A DNA stretch of 8,782 nt from Oscillospiraceae bacterium (lineage in GTDB: Bacteria > Bacillota_A > Clostridia > Oscillospirales > Oscillospiraceae), in assembly GCA_021771675.1 (NCBI GenBank), contig JAETOP010000133.1, forward strand, positions 1-8,782, read 5' to 3'. The notes below the pieces were generated by a model. That model made no database searches. It worked only from the letters and a program-made list of their open reading frames with translations, and was not told the DNA's origin. The translations under genes were made by a program, and so were the position numbers. Of the stretch, positions 4,273-8,782 are shown piece after piece; the stretch's first letter is position 1, and each line of letters opens with the position of its first letter.

Positions 4273-7065
4273 ATGGACTATAAAAACACCATCATCACCC
4301 CCAAAACCGACTTCCCCATGAAGGCAGGGCTTCCCGCCCGGGAGCCGGGGATGCTGCAAGCCTGGCAGGACATGGACCTGTACCACGCCATGCTGGAAAA
4401 GAACGCCGAATTGCCCCCCTTCGTGCTCCACGACGGCCCTCCCTTCTCCAACGGCGACATCCACATGGGCACCGCCATGAACAAGTGCCTGAAGGACTTC
4501 ATTGTCCGTTCCCATGCCATGATGGGCCATTACACCCCCTACGTCCCCGGCTGGGACAACCACGGTATGCCCATTGAGTCCGCCATCATTAAGAAGAACA
4601 AGCTGGATCACAAGCATATGCCCATCCCCGAATTCCGCTCCGCCTGTGAGGCCTTTGCCGAGAGCTATATTCAGCGGCAGATGGCCAGCTTCAAGCGCCT
4701 GGGTGTGGTGGGAGACTGGGAGCACCCCTACCGCACCATGAATAAGCACTTTGAGGCGGAAGAGGTAAAGATCTTCGGTGCCATGTATGAAAAGGGCTAT
4801 ATCTACAAGGGTCTCAAGCCTGTATACTGGTGCCCCAAGGATGAGACTGCCCTGGCAGAGGCGGAGATCGAATACCAGGACGATCCCTGCACCTCCGTGT
4901 ACGTCAAGTTCCCCATGAAGGACGATCTGGGCAAGCTAAGCGGGTTCGACCTGAGCAAGACCTTCTTCGTCATCTGGACCACCACCATCTGGACGCTCCC
5001 CGGCAACATGGGCATCTGCCTCCATCCCCGGGAGCTCTATGTCCTGGTGAAGGCCGACAACGGCGAGACCTATATTATGGCCCAGGCCCTGATGGATAAG
5101 GTCATGGCCATGGGCGGTTTCCAGAACTATGAGGTGCTGGCCACCTATCCCGGCGCCTTCTTTGAGAATATGCTGGCACAGCACCCCTTCCTCCCCAAGA
5201 CCTCCCGGCTGCTCAATGCGGAGTACGTCACCATGGACTCCGGTACCGGCTGTGTCCACACCGCCCCGGGCTTCGGCGCTGACGACTACGTGACCTGCAT
5301 GCGCTACGGCATGGACCTGGTGGTGCCTGTAGACGACCGGGGCCGCCACACCGACTATGCCGGAAAATACGCTGGGATGAAGACCGACGAAAGCAACCCC
5401 ATCATTCTGGCGGATATGAAGGAAAGCGGAATGCTCTTCGCATCCGAGGAAATCACCCACTCCTATCCCCACTGCTGGCGCTGCAAGAATCCCATCATCT
5501 TCCGGGCCACCCCCCAGTGGTTCTGCTCGGTGGAGTCCTTTAAGGATGAGGCTGTGGCCGCCATCCAGAATGTCCGCTGGTTCCCCGGCTGGGGCGGCGA
5601 CCGGATGGAGAGCATGATCCGGGAGCGGGCGGACTGGTGCATCTCCCGTCAGCGCCGGTGGGGCCTGCCCATTCCCGTGTTCTACTGCAAGGACTGCGGA
5701 AAGCCCGTCTGCACCCCCGAAACCATCGCCCATATCTCGAAGCTCTTTGGTGAATTCGGCTCTAACGTCTGGTTCCAGCGGGAGGCAGCCGACCTGATTC
5801 CCGAGGGTCTCACCTGCCCCCACTGCGGCGGCACCCATGGCTTTGAGAAGGAGACCGACACCCTGGACGGCTGGTTCGACTCCGGCTCCACCCACTATGC
5901 CTCTTTGATGCACGACACCCCCCAGCTGTGGCCTGCCGACGTGTATCTGGAGGGAGCGGATCAGTACCGGGGCTGGTTCCAGTCCTCCCTGCTGACCAGC
6001 GTGGGCGCCCTTGGGAACGGTGCACCCTTCCGGAATGTGCTGACTCACGGCTGGACCGTGGACGGCCAGGGCCGGGCCATGCACAAGTCCCTGGGCAACG
6101 GCGTTGACCCCGCCGACCTGATTAAGGAGTTCGGCGCTGACATTGTCCGTCTATGGGCCGGTTCCTCCGACTACCATGCCGATGTCCGCTGCTCCAAAGA
6201 GATTTTCAAGCAGCTGGCCCAGAGCTATCTGAAATTCCGGAACACCGCCCGCTACTGCCTGGGCAACCTGGACGGCTTCGACCCCGACGACCTGGTTCCC
6301 GCCCATCAGATGGAGGAGCTGGATCGCTGGGCCCTGACCCGGCTGAACGCCCTCACCGCCCTGTGCCGGAAGGCCTATCTGGGCTTTGAGTTCCATCCCG
6401 TATCCCATGCCATCAACGATTTCTGCGTGGTGGAGCTGAGCAGCTTCTATCTGGACATCATCAAGGATCGGCTGTACTGCGAGGAGAAGAACGGTCTGCG
6501 CCGCCGCTCCGCCCAGACCGCCCTGTATCTCATCGTAGATGCTCTGGCCAAGCTCTTCGCCCCCATTCTGGCCTTCACCTGCGACGAAATCTGGCAGGCC
6601 ATGCCCCACCGGAAAGGGGACGACCCCCGGAATGTCCTGCTGAACCAGATGCCCGAGAACTTTGACGAGTACGCCCTGGACGATGATACAATGGAGAAAT
6701 GGGCCACCATCGTGAAGCTCCGCCAGGATGTGAACGGCGTCCTGGAAAAGGCCCGGGCAGACAAGCGGATCGGCAAGGCCCTGGAAGCCCATGTGACTCT
6801 GGAAACCGACGACGGAACTCTGAAAAAAGCCTGTGAAGGGATTAATCTGGCAGAGATCTGCATCGTCTCCACCTGTGCCTGGTCCGCTCCTGAGGCGGGC
6901 GCCGAGGTGGCCCAGGGTGTGAACTTCCCCGGCCTCACCATCGGTGTCAGCGAAGCCAAGGGCGTCAAGTGTCCCCGCTGCTGGATGCACTCCGAAAACG
7001 CCAATTCCGAGGGTCTCTGCCCTCGCTGTGCCGCCGTCATCGCCAAGATGGACGTGGAACTGTAA
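4273..7065 (+). CDS. ileS: Isoleucyl-tRNA synthetase (IleRS)
   Basis: This is a class I synthetase that activates isoleucine and charges tRNA-Ile, with a CP1 domain that hydrolyses misactivated valine. The length is 930 residues. Landmarks are the HIGH region DGPPFSNGDIHMGTAMNK (54-71, signature HMGT), GWDNHGMPIE (93-102), the editing-domain segments WTTTIWTLPGN (235-245) and GTGCVHTAPGFGADDY (324-339), Cys pairs C472/C475 and C515/C518 suggesting an internal zinc site, DGWFDSGS (532-539), the KMSKS region GRAMHKSLGN (600-609, signature AMHKS), and a C-terminal zinc module with CPRC at 900-903 and 916-919. The C-terminal zinc module fits a type 1 bacterial IleRS. The ATG at 4273 follows AAAGGAA at 8 nt and gives the family start MDYKNTIITPKTDFPM. 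An in-frame ATG at 4243 lacks a ribosome binding site and lies in a repeat. Control is by the upstream T-box. Confidence 0.97.
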   Translation: MDYKNTIITPKTDFPMKAGLPAREPGMLQAWQDMDLYHAMLEKNAELPPFVLHDGPPFSNGDIHMGTAMNKCLKDFIVRSHAMMGHYTPYVPGWDNHGMPIESAIIKKNKLDHKHMPIPEFRSACEAFAESYIQRQMASFKRLGVVGDWEHPYRTMNKHFEAEEVKIFGAMYEKGYIYKGLKPVYWCPKDETALAEAEIEYQDDPCTSVYVKFPMKDDLGKLSGFDLSKTFFVIWTTTIWTLPGNMGICLHPRELYVLVKADNGETYIMAQALMDKVMAMGGFQNYEVLATYPGAFFENMLAQHPFLPKTSRLLNAEYVTMDSGTGCVHTAPGFGADDYVTCMRYGMDLVVPVDDRGRHTDYAGKYAGMKTDESNPIILADMKESGMLFASEEITHSYPHCWRCKNPIIFRATPQWFCSVESFKDEAVAAIQNVRWFPGWGGDRMESMIRERADWCISRQRRWGLPIPVFYCKDCGKPVCTPETIAHISKLFGEFGSNVWFQREAADLIPEGLTCPHCGGTHGFEKETDTLDGWFDSGSTHYASLMHDTPQLWPADVYLEGADQYRGWFQSSLLTSVGALGNGAPFRNVLTHGWTVDGQGRAMHKSLGNGVDPADLIKEFGADIVRLWAGSSDYHADVRCSKEIFKQLAQSYLKFRNTARYCLGNLDGFDPDDLVPAHQMEELDRWALTRLNALTALCRKAYLGFEFHPVSHAINDFCVVELSSFYLDIIKDRLYCEEKNGLRRRSAQTALYLIVDALAKLFAPILAFTCDEIWQAMPHRKGDDPRNVLLNQMPENFDEYALDDDTMEKWATIVKLRQDVNGVLEKARADKRIGKALEAHVTLETDDGTLKKACEGINLAEICIVSTCAWSAPEAGAEVAQGVNFPGLTIGVSEAKGVKCPRCWMHSENANSEGLCPRCAAVIAKMDVEL

Positions 7066-7070
7066 GTAAA

Positions 7071-7113
7071 CCGGGCAAGCCCTCCCTTCCGGGATGGCTT
7101 GCCCCGGCTTTTT
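7071..7113 (+). terminator. Intrinsic terminator after ileS
   Basis: CCGGGCAAGCC (7071-7081) pairs with GGCTTGCCCCGG (7096-7107) with one bulged C. The inner CTCCC/GGGAT part extends the stem around a TTCC loop, and T5 follows (7109-7113). It begins 5 nt after the ileS stop and lies only 30 nt before the methyltransferase start, so that gene may rely on readthrough or an unseen promoter. Confidence 0.9.
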
Positions 7114-7143
7114 GGGTTTTCAAAGAATTCAGGAGGACCGGCC

Positions 7144-7872
7144 ATGAAGAGCGAATACGATAACAAAGCATTATTTGAGGAATACAAGAAAATGCCCCGG
7201 AGCCAATTCGGCCTGAGCGCCGCCGGAGAATGGCACCAACTAAAGCCCCTGTTCCCGTCCCTCCGCGGAAAAGCCGTCCTTGACCTGGGCTGTGGTTACG
7301 GCTGGCATTGCGCCTATGCGGCAGAGCAGGGGGCGTCAAAGGTGCTGGGTCTTGACCTGAGTACCAAAATGATCGAAGAAGCCCAAAAGCGGAATGGTCA
7401 GGAACCGATTCAGTACCGTGTCTGCGGCATCCAGGAATATGCGTATCCGGAAAACAGATGGGACTGCGTGATCTCCAACCTGGCTCTGCACTATATTGAA
7501 AATATTGAGAGCGTCTTTCAGATGGTACACAGAACACTGAAACCCGGCGGGATCTTTCTGTTCAATATCGAGCACCCTGTTTTCACAGCCGGGGTGGGAC
7601 AGGACTGGATTTACACCCCGGACGGAACTCCCCAATACTGGCCGGTTGACGACTATTTCCTCCCGGGAGAGCGACGAACCTGCTTTCTGGGCTGTGACGT
7701 GGTAAAACAGCACCATACCCTCACCCAGATACTGATGGGTTTGCTGAATAATGGCTTTTCCCTGGAAGCCGTGGTGGAGGCCCAGCCGCCGGAGGAAATA
7801 ATGGACCTCCCGGGAATGAAGGATGAATTGCGCCGCCCCATGATGCTGCTGGTAAAAGCAAGGAAGCTCTGA
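7144..7872 (+). CDS. Class I SAM-dependent methyltransferase, substrate unknown
   Basis: This 242-residue protein has a Rossmann-type methyltransferase fold. Motif I is VLDLGCGYGWHC (residues 45-56), which binds S-adenosylmethionine. The acidic residue ending strand 2 is D71 in VLGLDLS (67-73), and a motif resembling the strand-4 region is WDCVISNLALHYIEN (106-120). TLKPGGIFLFNIEHPVF (131-147) is the usual post-motif segment with the turn PGG. This pattern belongs to the small-molecule methyltransferase group (Methyltransf_11/25-like), but nothing visible tells the substrate, and no biosynthetic neighbour helps. There is no signal peptide or membrane segment. The ATG at 7144 follows AGGAGGA (7131-7137) at an ideal distance, and an upstream in-frame start at 7099 lies in the ileS terminator and was rejected. 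Base composition is less GC-biased than ileS, which may mean looser selection or later acquisition. Confidence 0.88.
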   Translation: MKSEYDNKALFEEYKKMPRSQFGLSAAGEWHQLKPLFPSLRGKAVLDLGCGYGWHCAYAAEQGASKVLGLDLSTKMIEEAQKRNGQEPIQYRVCGIQEYAYPENRWDCVISNLALHYIENIESVFQMVHRTLKPGGIFLFNIEHPVFTAGVGQDWIYTPDGTPQYWPVDDYFLPGERRTCFLGCDVVKQHHTLTQILMGLLNNGFSLEAVVEAQPPEEIMDLPGMKDELRRPMMLLVKARKL

Positions 7873-7906
7873 TGAAATCGGTAAGAGCTGACAGCATGGA
7901 ATTTTA

Positions 7907-8066
7907 TACTAATTCTTGATAAAAAGATTTAATCAGCAGCGTAGGGATATTGGCGCAAGACAAGGCAGAGGAACCCAAGCCTATCTGTATGTATGGCAAG
8001 TGACGATAACGCCGTATTGCGTCAATAGACCAAGCTGATATTAAAGATTTTAATCAAGAATTAGTA
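7907..8066. mobile_element. MITE-like element, 160 bp, with terminal inverted repeats
   Basis: The ends TACTAATTCTTGAT (7907-7920) and ATCAAGAATTAGTA (8053-8066) are perfect inverted repeats. The similarity continues inward to about 7937 and 8034 with a few mismatches, and again at ATTGGCGCAA (7949-7958) versus TTGCGTCAAT (8017-8026). TTA flanks both ends (7904-7906 and 8067-8069), a possible target-site duplication (TA is also possible because the ends are palindromic). It contains no reading frame of note. Small size, inverted ends and flanking duplication fit a non-autonomous transposable element. A structured RNA is the alternative. No transposase family is assigned. Confidence 0.6.
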
Positions 8067-8085
8067 TTAGCTCAGCCGAAAGTTC

Positions 8086-8123
8086 TAAAAGCGGAGGAAT
8101 ACTCTATGTATTTTCCGCTTTTA
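8086..8123. terminator. Hairpin, probable bidirectional terminator
   Basis: TAAAAGCGGA (8086-8095) pairs perfectly with TCCGCTTTTA (8114-8123), with a few further wobble pairs inside. The A-tract and T-tract ends fit an intrinsic terminator on either strand, although the T-run is only four. On the + strand it would end the methyltransferase transcript, about 210 nt after its stop. From 8124 to 8241 I see no further feature. Confidence 0.5.
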
Positions 8124-8241
8124 AAACTTCACGGATGAGCGAAAAGGACTGCCGCTCAGCCGCAGGCGATTTATTCAGAGTTTCCCTAAGAAACAGTGAA
8201 GCCAAAACCCGCAAAAAATTTTGTTTTCCCGAAATTGATAC

Positions 8242-8269
8242 TTGACTTTTTTGAAACCCATGGTATAAT
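8242..8269 (+). promoter_or_regulatory. Sigma-A promoter for the tRNA operon
   Basis: TTGACT (8242-8247, 5 of 6) and TATAAT (8264-8269, perfect) are separated by 16 nt. Initiation near 8276 would leave a leader of about 14 nt before tRNA-Thr. The close match to consensus is what is expected for stable RNA genes. Confidence 0.88.
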
Positions 8270-8289
8270 ACTATCGTTCCGCGTGAGTC

Positions 8290-8365
8290 GCCGGTATAGC
8301 TCAGTCGGTAGAGCAGCTGATTTGTAATCAGCAGGTCGGGGGTTCGAGTCCGTCTACCGGCTCCA
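8290..8365 (+). tRNA. tRNA-Thr (anticodon UGU)
   Basis: The acceptor stem GCCGGTA (8290-8296) pairs with TACCGGC (8355-8361), followed by discriminator T and an encoded CCA (8363-8365). The anticodon stem GCTGA/TCAGC encloses the loop TTTGTAA, giving anticodon TGT, which reads ACA. The T-loop GGTTCGAGTCC is standard. The 76-nt gene is complete. Confidence 0.97.
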
Positions 8366-8402
8366 GCTTCTGCAAGGACTTGGTGGGAGCGCAGTTGAAT
8401 AT

Positions 8403-8487
8403 GGGGGAATTCCCGAGTGGCCAAAGGGGACAGACTGTAAATCTGCTGCTTATCGCTTCGGTGGTTCGAATCCACCTTCCCCCACCA
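8403..8487 (+). tRNA. tRNA-Tyr (anticodon GUA)
   Basis: The acceptor stem GGGGGAA (8403-8409) pairs with TTCCCCC (8477-8483), with discriminator A and encoded CCA (8485-8487). The anticodon loop CTGTAAA gives GTA, which reads UAC/UAU. The long variable arm (about 8447-8460) is the class II feature expected for bacterial tRNA-Tyr and excludes most other identities. The top pair of the anticodon stem is A8430 opposite C8446, a mismatch. It lies 37 nt after tRNA-Thr, and the two are probably processed from one transcript. Confidence 0.97.
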
Positions 8488-8494
8488 AACATTT

Positions 8495-8526
8495 AACCGC
8501 TGAATCGAAAGGTTTGGCGGTTTTTT
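8495..8526 (+). terminator. Intrinsic terminator of the tRNA operon
   Basis: AACCGC (8495-8500) pairs with GCGGTT (8517-8522), the stem extends through two wobble and two A-T pairs, and the T-run reaches 8526. It starts 7 nt after the tRNA-Tyr CCA end. The following stretch to about 8700 is AT-rich and I see no gene in it. Confidence 0.85.
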
Positions 8527-8701
8527 GTTGTGTTTTTTGAAGATTTCAGCCTATTTCGGTCTATTCCCTATGTACCCGGGTTTGTGGTTTTCTAACCGTT
8601 TTCTCTTCTAACGGATTGCATTTATGTGGATTCTCTGTCCCACGTGACAGTTCAACCTAAATTCTTCAAAAATTATCCTTCACACCTAAAAAAGTTCAAA
8701 A

Positions 8702-8748
8702 AGCAAGCCTTATTTAGGAAAAATGGCAAAATAAGGCTTGCTATTTTT
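8702..8748. terminator. Long hairpin, bidirectional terminator-like
   Basis: AGCAAGCCTTATTT (8702-8715) and AAATAAGGCTTGCT (8729-8742) form a perfect 14-bp stem around a 13-nt loop. T5 follows on the + strand (8744-8748), and the A-run at 8698-8702 gives a T-run on the other strand. It can insulate in both directions. No gene lies between it and the tRNA terminator. Confidence 0.8.
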
Positions 8749-8766
8749 GTTGCCGTATGATATAAT
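8738..8766 (+). promoter_or_regulatory. Extended -10 promoter for a gene beyond the window
   Basis: TATAAT (8761-8766) is preceded by TGA, forming a TGnTATAAT extended -10. TTGCTA (8738-8743, 4 of 6) lies 17 nt upstream. The -35 overlaps the right arm of the hairpin at 8702-8742. Transcription would start near 8773 and the product lies outside the window. Confidence 0.7.
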
Positions 8767-8782
8767 TAGGCTATACATTATA

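Noticed and set aside
4936..6084. Minus-strand 382-codon frame opposite ileS
   Set aside because: It is an open frame caused by GC-rich codon use of ileS. It is rich in G, A, V and H without domain motifs, has no ribosome binding site and overlaps a certain gene completely.
8106..8138. Ten-residue leader-peptide-like frame (MYFPLLKLHG) behind GCGGAGG
   Set aside because: The ribosome-site-like GGAGG is part of the left arm of the 8086-8123 hairpin, and no regulated gene follows. Chance is more likely.
8104..8475. Minus-strand 123-codon reading frame across the two tRNA genes
   Set aside because: It is the antisense of tRNA-Thr and tRNA-Tyr. Peptides such as GRRTRTPDLLITNQLLYR and MDSNHRSD are well-known mis-annotation products from tRNA complements.
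8596..8614. Small inverted repeat CCGTT/AACGG after the tRNAs
   Set aside because: It has only five pairs and no T-run, and is expected by chance in this AT-rich spacer.

Overview
The window reads as chromosomal backbone of a GC-rich Firmicute of class Clostridia, most likely an Oscillospiraceae/Ruminococcaceae-type gut bacterium. The grounds are the gene order (miaA-hfq, then a yggS-sepF-divIVA-ileS cluster from the distal end of the division region), a T-box riboswitch in front of ileS, strong AGGAGG-type ribosome binding sites, GC-rich codon use and AT-rich repetitive spacers. The assignment is inference from content, without any database search.

Layout, left to right. Positions 1-216 are a repeat-rich spacer: a hairpin repeat followed by a degenerate heptanucleotide array. 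miaA (217-1140, tRNA A37 dimethylallyltransferase) and hfq (1185-1412, RNA chaperone) follow and end at an intrinsic terminator. A second heptanucleotide array, arranged as inverted halves, fills the hfq-yggS gap. yggS (1574-2266, PLP homeostasis), sepF (2316-2900) and divIVA (2935-3726) lie in one direction, with a near-consensus sigma-A promoter inside the AT-rich 3' third of yggS that could drive sepF-divIVA separately. Next is a well-formed isoleucine T-box leader (about 3775-4025). It is separated from ileS (4273-7065) by a 247-nt spacer holding a second copy of the hairpin repeat between two heptanucleotide arrays. ileS ends at a terminator. A class I SAM-dependent methyltransferase gene of unknown substrate (7144-7872) follows. 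Then come a 160-bp MITE-like element with terminal inverted repeats, a terminator-like hairpin, a tRNA promoter, tRNA-Thr(UGU) and tRNA-Tyr(GUA), their terminator, and finally a long hairpin overlapping an extended -10 promoter that points out of the window.

The genes fall into three themes. Translation is served by tRNA modification, isoleucine charging under T-box control and two tRNAs. Post-transcriptional regulation is represented by Hfq. Septum and pole placement is served by SepF, which anchors FtsZ to the membrane, and by DivIVA. No new multi-gene system is visible. The most unusual material is non-coding: a heptanucleotide-periodic repeat family found in four places, its association with a hairpin element both upstream of miaA and inside the ileS leader transcript, and the MITE-like element. 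In protein sequence the main oddity is an IleRS whose two catalytic signatures (HIGH and KMSKS) both deviate.
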